A DNA stretch of 64,000 nucleotides from Aliihoeflea sp. 2WW (GTDB taxonomy: Bacteria > Pseudomonadota > Alphaproteobacteria > Rhizobiales > Rhizobiaceae), in the NCBI RefSeq assembly GCF_000497755.1, contig NZ_AYOD01000021.1, positions 1-64,000 on the forward strand, written 5' to 3'. The notes below the pieces were generated by a model. That model saw nothing but the letters and a program-made list of their open reading frames with translations. It was not told where the DNA came from and made no database searches. Position 1 is the stretch's first letter; each line of letters opens with the position of its first letter. The position numbers and the translations under genes are program-made. Of the stretch, positions 10,111 through 19,391 are shown one piece after another.

Positions 10111-11294
10111 GCACCGCCGTCGAGTTCCGCCGCGTCGACATCGTCTTCGGCACGCAGGCCGAACAGCGCGCCGCGCTGCCGCTTCTGGATGCGGGCGCCA
10201 GCCGCTCGGAAATCCTGGAAAAGACCGGCGCCGTGCTCGGCTGCTGCCAGGCGGACCTGATCGTCCATAGCGGCGAGATCTCGGTCCTGATGGGCCTGTC
10301 GGGTTCGGGCAAGTCGACGCTGCTGCGCGCCGTCAACGGGCTCAACCAGGTGACGCGCGGCGCGGTGATCGTGCACGACAAGGACTGGCAGGCCGACGTG
10401 GTGAGCTGTTCGCCCGCCAAGCTGCGCCAGATCCGCCGCGAATGCGTGGCGATGGTGTTCCAGCAATTCGCGCTCCTGCCCTGGCGCACCGTGGCGGAAA
10501 ATGTCGGCTTCGGCCTCGAACTGGCAGGCGTGCCGGCAGCCCAACGCAAGGAGCGCGTCGCCGCCCAGCTCGACCTCGTCGGCCTGACGCAATGGGCCGA
10601 CAAATACGCGCACGAACTGTCAGGCGGCATGCAGCAGCGCGTCGGCCTTGCCCGCGCCTTCGCGACCGACGCGCCGATCCTCCTGATGGACGAGCCCTTT
10701 TCCGCACTCGACCCGCTGATCCGAACCAAGCTGCAGGACGAGCTGCTCGACCTGCAAGACAAGCTGAAGAAGACGATCCTGTTCGTCAGCCACGACCTCG
10801 AGGAGGCGCTGAAGATCGGCAACACGATCTCGATCATGGAGGGCGGGCGGATCGTCCAGACCGGCGCGCCGGAGGAGATCGTGCTGGCGCCGGCGAACGA
10901 CTATGTCCGCGACTTCATCGCCAATGTGAATCCGCTCTCGGTGCTGACGGCGTGGAACATCATGCGCGACGCGCGCGACCTCGACGCGGCCGGCGACAAC
11001 TGGCTGTGGCTCGACCGCCGGCACACGACGCGCTTCAAGTTCGACGAGAACATGCTGGTGATCGACGCCGAGCGCAACGGCACGCCGGCGATCTGGGTGT
11101 CGTGCGAGAACATGGAAGACCTGCCGGCCGACAAGCCGCAGGTGTTCTGGGCCTCGCCGGGAACGCCGCTCAAGACCGTCATGGCCGCGATGCACCGCTC
11201 CGCGACCGCGCCTGTCGCGCTGTTCGACGACCAGTCGCGCTTCGTCGGCTCGATCGGCGTGCGCGACGTGCTGAAGGCGGTGATCCGGCGCTGA
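10107..11294 (+). CDS. choV: choline ABC transporter, ATP-binding protein
   Basis: A 395-residue ATPase of the ProV/OpuAA type. Walker A G-L-S-G-S-G-K-S-T is near residue 63, the signature L-S-G-G-M-Q-Q-R near 170, and Walker B L-L-M-D-E-P near 190; a long C-terminal extension (about 285-395) takes the place of the regulatory CBS region. The ATG overlaps the choW stop by four bases. It powers import through ChoW. Confidence 0.92.
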   Translation: MSTAVEFRRVDIVFGTQAEQRAALPLLDAGASRSEILEKTGAVLGCCQADLIVHSGEISVLMGLSGSGKSTLLRAVNGLNQVTRGAVIVHDKDWQADVVSCSPAKLRQIRRECVAMVFQQFALLPWRTVAENVGFGLELAGVPAAQRKERVAAQLDLVGLTQWADKYAHELSGGMQQRVGLARAFATDAPILLMDEPFSALDPLIRTKLQDELLDLQDKLKKTILFVSHDLEEALKIGNTISIMEGGRIVQTGAPEEIVLAPANDYVRDFIANVNPLSVLTAWNIMRDARDLDAAGDNWLWLDRRHTTRFKFDENMLVIDAERNGTPAIWVSCENMEDLPADKPQVFWASPGTPLKTVMAAMHRSATAPVALFDDQSRFVGSIGVRDVLKAVIRR

Positions 11295-11297
11295 CGC

Positions 11298-11504
11298 CTA
11301 AGCGGCGCGGCTTGCCGGCGGGTTGCCCTTGTGGATCGCCTTGGCGATTTCCGAGCGGAACTCGGGCGTGTCGTGGTGGCCGTGAACGGCGACGGCGTGC
11401 TGGACGGCAGCGTCGACGAGTTCGCGCTCATTGTCGGCGGCGATCGCGACGGTGCAGTTCATCTCGCTGGGGAATTCCCGGCAGTCGATGTAAAGACGTC
11501 CCAT
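11298..11504 (-). CDS. DUF1059 small protein
   Basis: A 68-residue protein that matches DUF1059: a Cys near residue 8, a second Cys in E-M-N-C-T, and an acidic and His-rich helix (A-V-H-G-H-H-D-T-P). The function of the family is unknown. It converges on choV with only three bases between stop codons. A ribosome-binding site GGGAGG is visible ahead of the ATG. Confidence 0.8.
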   Translation of the reverse strand: MGRLYIDCREFPSEMNCTVAIAADNERELVDAAVQHAVAVHGHHDTPEFRSEIAKAIHKGNPPASRAA

Positions 11505-11764
11505 GTGAACCTCCCGGAACCTGCGCCCATCGGGCGCGGTGAGAAGGATACGCCTGCGGCCGATGCTGCGAAATAGATCGATGGATCGTCGCTGCGACCC
11601 CGGGCAAGCGTCTCCCCTACCCGTACGGAACCGTGCAATTCAGCCAAACCGGCTATGCGCAGGGCCCATGAGAAGCACGTGAACACGTGCTTGCACGCCG
11701 TCCTCGTGCCCCGCTAAGATGGGGGTCGATTGTTCTATCTCATAACATTTCCGGAGGAATTTTC

Positions 11765-12526
11765 ATGAACCCATCAGGTCACGTCGCGGTCGTCACGGGC
11801 GGCGGTTCGGGTCTCGGCGAGGCGACGGCGCGGGCGCTGGCAGCCAAGGGCGCCAAGGTCGCGCTGTTCGACGTCGGGCTGGAACGCGCGCAGAAGGTGG
11901 CGGCGGAGATCGGCGGCATCGCGGTCAAGTGCGACGTGTCGAACGCGGAAGCCGGTGAAGCAGCGTTCAAGGAGGTTTCCGAAAAGCTCGGCGAGCCGCG
12001 CATCCTGATCAATTGCGCCGGCATCGCCATCGCGATGAAGACGCTGAGCAAGGACGGCGTCCACCCGCTCGACGCCTATCGCAAGGTGATCGAGGTCAAT
12101 CTGATCGGCACCTTCAACATGATCCGCCTGATGGCCGACCGCTGCCAGAACCTCGAGCCGATGGAAAGCGGCGAGCGCGGCGTCATCGTCAACACCGCCT
12201 CGGTCGCGGCCTATGACGGCCAGATCGGCCAGATCGCCTATGCGTCCTCGAAGGGCGGCGTCGTCGGCATGACGCTGCCGGCGGCGCGCGACCTCGCGCG
12301 GTCGGGCATTCGCGTGTGCACCATCGCGCCCGGAATCTTCATGACGCCGATGCTGGCCGGCCTGCCGGAGGACGCCCAGAAGTCGCTCGGCCAGCAGGTT
12401 CCGTTCCCGCCGCGCCTCGGCCAACCGGCCGAATATGGCGCGCTCGCGGTTCACATCGTGGAGAACCAGATGCTGAACGGCGAGACGATCCGCCTCGACG
12501 GCGCGATCCGCATGGCGCCGAAGTAA
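11765..12526 (+). CDS. SDR dehydrogenase, 3-hydroxyacyl-CoA dehydrogenase type 2-like
   Basis: A 253-residue classical short-chain dehydrogenase. The cofactor loop T-G-G-G-S-G-L-G-E is at residues 13-21, the active site is Ser (T-A-S-V-A-A-Y) with Y-A-S-S-K, and the sequence is close to type II 3-hydroxyacyl-CoA dehydrogenases of fatty-acid beta-oxidation. A strong GGAGGAA site precedes the ATG at 11765. The CoA-transferase gene starts nine bases after its stop, so the pair probably acts on an acyl-CoA substrate. Confidence 0.88.
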   Translation: MNPSGHVAVVTGGGSGLGEATARALAAKGAKVALFDVGLERAQKVAAEIGGIAVKCDVSNAEAGEAAFKEVSEKLGEPRILINCAGIAIAMKTLSKDGVHPLDAYRKVIEVNLIGTFNMIRLMADRCQNLEPMESGERGVIVNTASVAAYDGQIGQIAYASSKGGVVGMTLPAARDLARSGIRVCTIAPGIFMTPMLAGLPEDAQKSLGQQVPFPPRLGQPAEYGALAVHIVENQMLNGETIRLDGAIRMAPK

Positions 12527-12535
12527 GGCGCGGGC

Positions 12536-13678
12536 GTGGGGGAGGCAACGCGCAAAGGGCCGCTCGCCGGCCTCACCGTCATCGAGATGGCGGGGCTCGG
12601 CCCCGTCCCCCTCGCCGGGCTGATGCTGGCCGAACTCGGCGCGCGCGTGGTGCGCGTCGAGCGCAAGGCGAAGGCGCAAGCCTTCCTCCACGTGCCGCCC
12701 GAATTCGACCTCGACCGGCACGGCCGCGACATCGTCAAGGTCGATTTGAAGGACGAGCGCGGCACGGCGCTGGTGCTCGATTTGATCGCAGGCGCGGACG
12801 TGGTGATCGAGGGGTTCCGGCCGGGCGTGATGGAGCGGCTCGGACTCGGGCCTGACATCTGCATGGCGCGCAACTCGAAACTTGTCTTCGCGCGGATGAC
12901 GGGCTTCGGGCAGGACGGGCCGCTGGCCGACCGCGCCGGACACGACATCACCTATCTCGCCTATTCGGGTGCGCTGCATGCAATCGGCGAGAAGAACGGC
13001 AAGCCGGTGCCGCCGCTCAATCTCGTCGCCGATTTCGGTGGGGGGACGATGTTCCTTCTGACCGGGCTGCTGGCGGCGCTGGTCGAGCGCGGGATTTCCG
13101 GCAAGGGCCAGGTGGTGGACGCGGCGATGATCGACGGCGTCGCCATGCTGACCGCGCCGTTCCACTCGTTCCTGGCGACCGGGTTCTGGAAGGACGAGCG
13201 CGGCTCGAACCTGCTCGACACCGGCGCGCCCTTCTACGACACCTACGAGACGGCGGACGGACGGCACGTCGCCGTCGGCTGCCTCGAGCCGCAATTCTTC
13301 GCCGAATTCGCGCGGTTGCTTCCACTCGATGCGGCGTTCGTTCCAAGACAGTACGATCTGTCGTGCTGGGGTGAGATGCGCGCGGCGATCGCGGCGCGGT
13401 TTCGCGAGAAGACCCGCGACGAATGGGCGGCGATCTTCGAGCCGACCGAGGCCTGCGTCGCGCCGGTCCTTTCGCTCAGCGAGGCGACGCGTCATCCGCA
13501 CAATGTCGCGCGCGACGTGTTCGCGGCGAAGGGCGCGATGACCCGGCCGCGCCCTGCCCCGCGCTTCTCGCGCACGCCCGGCGAGGTTGCGGAATTGGGG
13601 GTTGCGGCGAGCCTTGCCAGCTTGGGCATTGCGGCAGGCCGGATCGAGGAACTGACCGGCGCGGGCGTGATCGGCTGA
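12536..13678 (+). CDS. CaiB/BaiF family III CoA-transferase or alpha-methylacyl-CoA racemase
   Basis: A 380-residue member of CoA-transferase family III. The N-terminal L-A-G-L-T-V-I-E-M, the G-A-R-V-V-R-V-E-R segment and the catalytic aspartate in G-H-D-I-T-Y-L-A fit alpha-methylacyl-CoA racemases. Translation seems to start at GTG 12536, directly after the SDR gene, and the next gene begins two bases after the stop, so three genes form one operon. Racemase versus CoA-transferase activity cannot be told apart by eye. Confidence 0.85.
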   Translation: MGEATRKGPLAGLTVIEMAGLGPVPLAGLMLAELGARVVRVERKAKAQAFLHVPPEFDLDRHGRDIVKVDLKDERGTALVLDLIAGADVVIEGFRPGVMERLGLGPDICMARNSKLVFARMTGFGQDGPLADRAGHDITYLAYSGALHAIGEKNGKPVPPLNLVADFGGGTMFLLTGLLAALVERGISGKGQVVDAAMIDGVAMLTAPFHSFLATGFWKDERGSNLLDTGAPFYDTYETADGRHVAVGCLEPQFFAEFARLLPLDAAFVPRQYDLSCWGEMRAAIAARFREKTRDEWAAIFEPTEACVAPVLSLSEATRHPHNVARDVFAAKGAMTRPRPAPRFSRTPGEVAELGVAASLASLGIAAGRIEELTGAGVIG

Positions 13679-13680
13679 CC

Positions 13681-14451
13681 ATGACGGACGCGAAGAAGGA
13701 CGTGCTGCGCCCGACCGACGCCGAGGCGATCCGGCTCAGCCGGACGCTTCTGCGCGCTGCGCGCCATGGCGCATTGGCGGTGCTGGAGCCGGAAAGCGGC
13801 TGGCCGCTCGCGAGCCGCGTCTCGGTCGCGACGGACTGCGCCGGGCGTCCGCTGATCCTCGTCTCGACGCTTTCGGCCCATACCGGCGGGCTCTCGGCGG
13901 ATGCGCGCTGCTCGCTGCTTTTCGGCGAAGCCGGCAAGGGCGACCCGCTCGCCCATCCGCGCATGACGCTGAAATGCCGCGCGGAACGGATCGGACGCGA
14001 AAGCGAAGACCATGCGAGCGTCGCGCAGCGCTTTCTGGCGCGTCATCCCAAGGCGGCGCTCTATGCCGATTTCGCGGATTTCTCGTATTTCCGGCTGGAG
14101 CCGGAGGAAGCGAGCCTCAATGGCGGCTTCGGCAAGGCGTATCGGCTGACGCGCGACGAAGTGATGAGCGATGCGGCGGTCGCGCGGGAGCTCGAACAGG
14201 CCGGCGCCGGCGCGGTGGCGCATATGAATGACGACCATCGCGACGCGATCGCGCTCTACGCGAAACACTTTGCCGGCATCGACGACGCGCTCGACTGGAA
14301 GATGACCGGGATCGACCCCGACGGGTTCGACCTCATGGCCGGCGACCGCGCGGCGCGTGTATTTTTCGCAGAAGCCCTGAAGTCAGCCGGCCAGATGCGG
14401 GAAATGCTCGTCCAGATGGCAAGGGACGCGCGCGGCCGCGAAGCAGGCTGA
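13681..14451 (+). CDS. HugZ-like/pyridoxamine-oxidase-fold protein with DUF2470 domain
   Basis: A 256-residue protein with an N-terminal split-barrel flavin-binding or haem-binding domain (about 15-160) and a C-terminal DUF2470 domain with H-M-N-D-D-H (about residues 181-186). This is the layout of HugZ-family haem oxygenases, but haem degradation is not certain for this branch. It is the third gene of the SDR/CoA-transferase operon with only two bases of spacing; the functional link is unclear. Confidence 0.8.
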   Translation: MTDAKKDVLRPTDAEAIRLSRTLLRAARHGALAVLEPESGWPLASRVSVATDCAGRPLILVSTLSAHTGGLSADARCSLLFGEAGKGDPLAHPRMTLKCRAERIGRESEDHASVAQRFLARHPKAALYADFADFSYFRLEPEEASLNGGFGKAYRLTRDEVMSDAAVARELEQAGAGAVAHMNDDHRDAIALYAKHFAGIDDALDWKMTGIDPDGFDLMAGDRAARVFFAEALKSAGQMREMLVQMARDARGREAG

Positions 14452-14559
14452 ACCAGTGTCCCGATCCGTTCAATTGATGCAAAGTTTTGTGATTGCGCGC
14501 AACCTGCGTGGCCGCCGGACGTTGTCCGTCAAATTCTCTTCGAATTACCGAGGGGTAGG

Positions 14560-14904
14560 ATGGTATCCGATGAACTCGTCAGGAATGCCGGCAAGGCCGC
14601 CGGGCTGCTTGGCGTCCTGGGCAACGAGAAGCGCTTTGCCATCATGTGCCACTTGCACGATGCCGAGCTTTCCGTAGGCGCAATCGCAGAAAAAGTGTCG
14701 CTGAGCCAGTCGGCTTTGTCGCAGCATCTCGCGAAGCTGCGCGCGATGGACCTCGTCCAGACGCGGCGAGACCGGCAGACGATCTTCTACAGTTGCGATG
14801 CGCCATCCGTGCAACTCCTGCTTGAAACGATGGAACGCATCTACGGCAGCGCCCCCAAGCGCCGGCAGAACGGCGAACTGCACGACGACCGCAAGGCAAG
14901 CTGA
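14560..14904 (+). CDS. ArsR-family HTH regulator (NolR-like)
   Basis: A 114-residue winged-helix repressor. The recognition helix is L-S-Q-S-A-L-S-Q-H-L-A-K-L-R (about 47-60). The alpha-3 metal motif E-L-C-V-C of ArsR/SmtB proteins reads E-L-S-V-G here, so the classic thiol sensor is absent, as in NolR-type regulators. It sits 74 bases upstream of the copper chaperone and the copper ATPase on the same strand; control of those genes is an inference from position. Confidence 0.85.
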   Translation: MVSDELVRNAGKAAGLLGVLGNEKRFAIMCHLHDAELSVGAIAEKVSLSQSALSQHLAKLRAMDLVQTRRDRQTIFYSCDAPSVQLLLETMERIYGSAPKRRQNGELHDDRKAS

Positions 14905-14978
14905 AGCGGTTCCCAAACGGGCACTTGACCTTCTGGCGACTGGAAGCCCTATCTCCTGTTCAACAAGGAGAATGGCCA

Positions 14979-15185
14979 ATGCAAATCGATCTCGAAATCG
15001 GCGGCATGATTTGTGGCGGGTGCGTCAGATCCGTGACGCGGGTGCTCGAAGCCGTGCCCGGCGTGAAAGCGGCAGATGTCGAACTTGAAAAAGCCCGCGC
15101 CCGGATCGAGGGCGAGGCTCTCGATGCCGCAACGCTGATCGCGGCCGTCGAGGATGCGGGCTTCGACGCACGTCAAGCCGGGTGA
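14979..15185 (+). CDS. heavy-metal-associated (CopZ-like) copper chaperone
   Basis: A 68-residue single HMA domain with the metal motif M-I-C-G-G-C at residues 10-15. An AAGGAG site lies about ten bases before the ATG. It should bind Cu(I) in the cytoplasm and pass it to the adjacent ATPase. Its stop overlaps the possible GTG start of the ATPase gene at 15182. The order chaperone then P-type ATPase supports the role. Confidence 0.88.
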   Translation: MQIDLEIGGMICGGCVRSVTRVLEAVPGVKAADVELEKARARIEGEALDAATLIAAVEDAGFDARQAG

Positions 15186-15190
15186 CCCCG

Positions 15191-17368
15191 ATGACGACCC
15201 ATTCGCTCGACATTTCCGGCATGACTTGCGCCGCCTGCTCGGCGCGCGTTGAAAAGACGCTCGCCCGGGTGCCGGGCGTGACGCGGGCGAACGTCAACCT
15301 GGCGATGGAGCGCGCCTCGGTCGAGACCGGGACGGACGTCGCCGTCGATGCGTTGATCGCCGCGGTGAGCAAGGCGGGTTACGAGGCGCGGCTGCGCCGC
15401 GACGACTTGGCCGCGCAGCGCCTTGCCGACGAAAGGCGCGACGCCGAACGACGCGCGGACGAGCGCCAGACGCTGCTGCGGCTCGTCGTCTCGGCGCTCC
15501 TGACGATCCCGCTGGTGATCGGCATGCTGCCGATGATGACCGGCACCGGCCATGCCTGGTTCGGGCCGTGGACGCAGACGTTGCTGGCGACCGGCGTTAT
15601 GGCAGTGGCCGCGCCGCGCTTCGTGCGCGAGGCGCTTGCCGCGCTACGCGGCGGCAGCGCGAATATGGCGGTGCTCGTCGTGCTCGGCACCGGCGTCGCG
15701 TATGCCTATTCGCTGGTGCTCGTGCTTCTCGGCGAAACCCACGCCCATCTCCACTACGAGGCGGCGGCCGTCATTTTGACGCTGATCACCGCCGGGAAGT
15801 ATCTCGAGGCGCGCGCCAAGCGCTCGACCTCCTCGGCGCTGACGGCGCTCGGGCGGCTGGCGCCGCGTGAGGCGGAGCGGATCGGGCCGAACGGGGCGGA
15901 GATCGTCGCGGTGGAAAGCCTTGGCGCCGGCGACCGCGTGCGCGTGCGGCCCGGCGCGATCATCCCTTGCGACGGGCGCATCGTGACGGGACAGTCGAGC
16001 ATCGACGAGGCACTGGTGACCGGCGAAAGCCTGCCGGTCGACCGAAAGCCCGGCGACGTCGTCATCACGGGAACGGTGAATGGCGAGGCCGTGCTCGACA
16101 TCGAAGTGACGGCGGTCGGCGCCGATACGCGGCTTGCCCGCATGACGCGGCTCGTCGAGGACGCGCAGATCGGCCAGGCGCCGATCCAGAAACTGGTCGA
16201 CCGTATCTCGGCGATCTTCGTGCCGACCATTCTGGTGATCGCGGCGCTGACCTTCCTCGGCTGGTGGCTGATCGGCGGCGACGCCGTCGCGGGGATGGTT
16301 TCGGCAGTGGCGGTGCTCGTCATCGCCTGCCCCTGCGCGCTCGGCCTTGCGACGCCGACGGCGCTCGTCGCCGGAACGGGCGCAGCCGCGCGGGCGGGCA
16401 TCCTGATCCGCGACATCGAGACGCTGGAGCGCACGGACGCGATCCGCACCATCGCCTTCGACAAGACCGGAACGCTGACGCTGGGCGAGCCGGAACTGGT
16501 GGAGATCGCGGTGGCGGAGGGCAGCGAGGCCGAATTGCTGGCGCTTGCGGCGGCGGTGGAGGCGCAAAGCGAGCATCCGCTCGCCAGGGCGCTGGTGCGG
16601 CGCGCGGGTGCGGATTTTCCGGCAGCGGCCGAAACGCGCGCGATTGCGGGACGCGGGCTTGCCGGCGTCGTCGGCAACCAACGCGTCGCGGTCGGCAATG
16701 CGAGGCTCGCGGCGGAGGAAGGCGCGGACCGGGCGTCGGTCGATGCGTTGACTTCGCGCCTGACGGCGCGGGGCACGACCTCCTTCGTGACGACCGACGG
16801 GCGGCTGGCGGGCGCGTTCGTCTTCGCCGACAGGGCACGACCGGAAGCAGCCGGCGTCGTAGGCGAACTTCAGGCGCGCGGGCTCTCGGTCGTCATGCTG
16901 ACCGGCGACAACGAGACGGCAGCAGAGGCGATTGCGGCCGAGGCCGGCATCAGCGACCACCGCGCCGGCCTGACGCCGGAGGACAAGGTCGCGGCGGTGC
17001 GCGAACTCGGTACGCGAAGCGACGTCGCCTTCGTCGGCGACGGGCTGAATGACGGACCGGCGCTGGCGGCCGCGAAGCTCGGCATCGCGCTCTCGTCGGG
17101 AACGGAAGTGGCGCGCGAGGCGGCCGGGATCACGCTGATGCGGCCCGACCTGCGGCTGGTGCCCGCCGCGCTCGATGTCGCGCACAGGACCAAACGCACG
17201 ATCCGCCAGAACCTCGTCTGGGCATTTCTCTACAACGTCATCGGCATTCCGCTCGCCGCCTTCGGCATCCTGTCGCCGGTCTTCGCCGGCGCGGCGATGG
17301 CGCTGTCCTCGGTCTCGGTGGTGACGAATTCGGCCCGGCTTGCACGGTGGCGGGCCGGCGTGAAATAA
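15191..17368 (+). CDS. copA: copper-exporting P1B-type ATPase
   Basis: A 725-residue inner-membrane Cu(I) pump. It carries one N-terminal HMA domain (M-T-C-A-A-C at residues 11-16), the membrane metal motif C-P-C (380-382), the phosphorylated aspartate D424-K-T-G-T, T-G-D-N in the nucleotide domain and G-D-G-L-N-D at the hinge. A GTG at 15182, overlapping the chaperone stop, is an alternative start. Together with the chaperone and the ArsR gene it forms a metal-efflux unit. Confidence 0.95.
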   Translation: MTTHSLDISGMTCAACSARVEKTLARVPGVTRANVNLAMERASVETGTDVAVDALIAAVSKAGYEARLRRDDLAAQRLADERRDAERRADERQTLLRLVVSALLTIPLVIGMLPMMTGTGHAWFGPWTQTLLATGVMAVAAPRFVREALAALRGGSANMAVLVVLGTGVAYAYSLVLVLLGETHAHLHYEAAAVILTLITAGKYLEARAKRSTSSALTALGRLAPREAERIGPNGAEIVAVESLGAGDRVRVRPGAIIPCDGRIVTGQSSIDEALVTGESLPVDRKPGDVVITGTVNGEAVLDIEVTAVGADTRLARMTRLVEDAQIGQAPIQKLVDRISAIFVPTILVIAALTFLGWWLIGGDAVAGMVSAVAVLVIACPCALGLATPTALVAGTGAAARAGILIRDIETLERTDAIRTIAFDKTGTLTLGEPELVEIAVAEGSEAELLALAAAVEAQSEHPLARALVRRAGADFPAAAETRAIAGRGLAGVVGNQRVAVGNARLAAEEGADRASVDALTSRLTARGTTSFVTTDGRLAGAFVFADRARPEAAGVVGELQARGLSVVMLTGDNETAAEAIAAEAGISDHRAGLTPEDKVAAVRELGTRSDVAFVGDGLNDGPALAAAKLGIALSSGTEVAREAAGITLMRPDLRLVPAALDVAHRTKRTIRQNLVWAFLYNVIGIPLAAFGILSPVFAGAAMALSSVSVVTNSARLARWRAGVK

Positions 17369-17375
17369 GCCGGCG

Positions 17376-18173
17376 ATGACGCCGATAAAGATCACCGACC
17401 CCGACGATCCCCGCATATCCGCCTATCGTGACGTGCGCGAGCGCGACCTTGTCGGAAGGCAGGGGCGCTTCGTCGCGGAGGGCAAGGTGGTGCTGAATGT
17501 CTTGTTCGGCGCGCGGCGGTTCGAAACGGAATCCGTGCTGATCCTCGACAAGCGGCTGGCGGGCATGGAGGAGACGCTGGCGGCAAAGCCCGCCGATACG
17601 CCGCTCTATGTCGCCGACCAGGCGACGATGGACGCGATCGCGGGCTTTCACATCCACCGCGGCATATTGGCGATCGGGGCGAAGCGGGCGCCGGAAGATG
17701 CCGGCGCGATGCTCGCCGCCCTGCCCCGCGACGCGCTGGTCGTCGCGCTGGTCGGCATCGCCAACCACGACAATGTCGGCGCGATCTTCCGCAACGCCGC
17801 CGCGCTTGGCGCCGATGCGGTGCTGCTCGACGCAGCAAGCTGCGATCCGCTCTATCGCAAGGCGATCCGCGTGTCGGTCGGCGCGGCGCTGAAGGTGCCC
17901 TATGCGGTTCTTAGCGATGCAGCGGCCATGTTCGACGCATTGGACGCCACCGGCTTCGAGCAACTGGCGATGACGCCGCGCAATGCCGAGGATCTGGCAA
18001 ATATCGCATCGGTCGGACGGCAGGCGATCTATCTGGGTGCGGAGGGGCCGGGACTGCCGGAAGATCTGATGGCGCGGATGCGGCGGGTGCGGATCGACAT
18101 GGAGACCGATTTCGACAGTCTCAACGTCGCGGCCTCCTCAGCGATCGCTCTCCATCGCCTCCGCCGGAACTGA
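17376..18173 (+). CDS. TrmH/SpoU-family RNA 2'-O-ribose methyltransferase
   Basis: A 265-residue SPOUT methyltransferase. The three TrmH motifs are present: N-H-D-N-V-G-A-I-F-R-N-A (about 128-139), G-A-E-G-P-G-L (about 220-226) and S-L-N-V-A-A-S-S-A (about 249-257). An N-terminal substrate-binding domain precedes them. It probably methylates a ribose in tRNA or rRNA. Its 3' end overlaps the convergent coiled-coil gene by 36 bases. Confidence 0.9.
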   Translation: MTPIKITDPDDPRISAYRDVRERDLVGRQGRFVAEGKVVLNVLFGARRFETESVLILDKRLAGMEETLAAKPADTPLYVADQATMDAIAGFHIHRGILAIGAKRAPEDAGAMLAALPRDALVVALVGIANHDNVGAIFRNAAALGADAVLLDAASCDPLYRKAIRVSVGAALKVPYAVLSDAAAMFDALDATGFEQLAMTPRNAEDLANIASVGRQAIYLGAEGPGLPEDLMARMRRVRIDMETDFDSLNVAASSAIALHRLRRN

Positions 18174-19262
18174 ACGGGCGCGTTCCGAAGCCTCGCGCAG
18201 TGCGCGGATGCGCTCGGCAAGGCTGACGGGCAACCCCTCGCCCGCGGCCTGCGCAGCCTCGATGGCCTTGCGGATCGGCGATTGCGGGCCTTCGAGCGTG
18301 GCGGTCAGGTTGACCATCTCGGCGGCGAGCTGGTGAAGCTGGTCGCGCAGTCTCGCATCGTCCTCACCGGCCGGCTTCGACGATGCGGCCTGCGATTTCA
18401 GCTTCTTGTTCTCGCGCGTCAGCGTAGCGAGCTTCTTTTCGAGGCGGTCACGCTCGGCAGCGATCTTGTCGGCGGCATCCGGCGCGGCGGAAAGATCGGC
18501 AGGCGCCTGGCCCTTGAGGCGCGCGATTTCGTTTTCGCGCCGCTCCAGCCTGTCCTCGCGATCGGAGAGGTCGGAAAGCAGGCGCTCGATCCGGCGATTG
18601 GCATCCTCGGCCTTGCGCGTCTCGACCTTCAGCGCCTCGCGCATCGCCTTGTTGTCGGCAGTCACTTCGCGCAGCTTGCGCTCGGTCTCGTTACGCTGGT
18701 TGCGCAGCGAGGCGAGATCGGTGGCAAGCCGGTCGATCTCGGTCTCGCGCGCGACGATTTCGATCTGCCGGCTGCTCGACGTCAAGCTGGCATCCTCGTA
18801 GAGCGCGGACAGCCGGTCGAGTTCGCTCTTGCGGGTGAAGGCGTCGGCATGTTCGGAGACGAGCCGGTCTTCCAGATGCGCCACCTTCTCGTCATGGCCG
18901 GCGAGCGTCCCGCGCATTTCCTCGATCTCGGCCTCGAGTTCGGCGATGCGCGTGTCGCGCGTCAGCATCACGTCGCCGCTCGAGCCGAGCGCCTGGCGCT
19001 GGCGGTCGAGCTCGACCATCTGTTCGGCGATGCGCGCCCGCGCGGCCTTGAGTTCGATCTCGACCTTGCGCTGCTTGAGCGCGGCTTCGGCGCGGATACG
19101 GTCCTTGTCGGCCTGGATTTCCTCGCGCGTCAGCGGCAGACGCGCCTCGATGCGGCGCGTCGTCAGGCGCTCGGTGCGCCGGCGCAGCGCCGGGGCGAAT
19201 AGCAGGCCGATGAAGGCGGCCGTCAGAAAACCGAGGCCGAAGAACAAGAAGGTCTGGATCAC
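18138..19262 (-). CDS. membrane-anchored coiled-coil protein, unknown function
   Basis: A 374-residue protein with one N-terminal membrane helix (about residues 3-23) and then nearly continuous heptad-rich, Glu/Arg/Lys-rich coiled coil (about 45-330). Such proteins occur in Hyphomicrobiales without assigned function; a structural or envelope-organising role is conceivable but not shown. It shares 36 bases with the convergent methyltransferase gene. Confidence 0.75.
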   Translation of the reverse strand: MIQTFLFFGLGFLTAAFIGLLFAPALRRRTERLTTRRIEARLPLTREEIQADKDRIRAEAALKQRKVEIELKAARARIAEQMVELDRQRQALGSSGDVMLTRDTRIAELEAEIEEMRGTLAGHDEKVAHLEDRLVSEHADAFTRKSELDRLSALYEDASLTSSSRQIEIVARETEIDRLATDLASLRNQRNETERKLREVTADNKAMREALKVETRKAEDANRRIERLLSDLSDREDRLERRENEIARLKGQAPADLSAAPDAADKIAAERDRLEKKLATLTRENKKLKSQAASSKPAGEDDARLRDQLHQLAAEMVNLTATLEGPQSPIRKAIEAAQAAGEGLPVSLAERIRALREASERARSVPAEAMESDR

Positions 19263-19391
19263 AAACGCTTTTCCATGGACGGCCCGATGACGATACTGAC
19301 GTGGTGGACCCTGATCCCGTTCTGATCAAGCCTTACGCGCAAATTGCGGCGGAGAACCGCCGCAAGACTGTTGATGGCCGCGTTCTTCGCG

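Noticed and set aside
11774-13501. 575-codon minus-strand open frame over the SDR and CoA-transferase genes
   Set aside because: Shadow frame; the plus-strand genes carry all catalytic motifs.
15644-17416. 590-codon minus-strand open frame over copA
   Set aside because: Shadow of the P-type ATPase gene, Arg/Asp/His-rich composition typical of an antisense frame.
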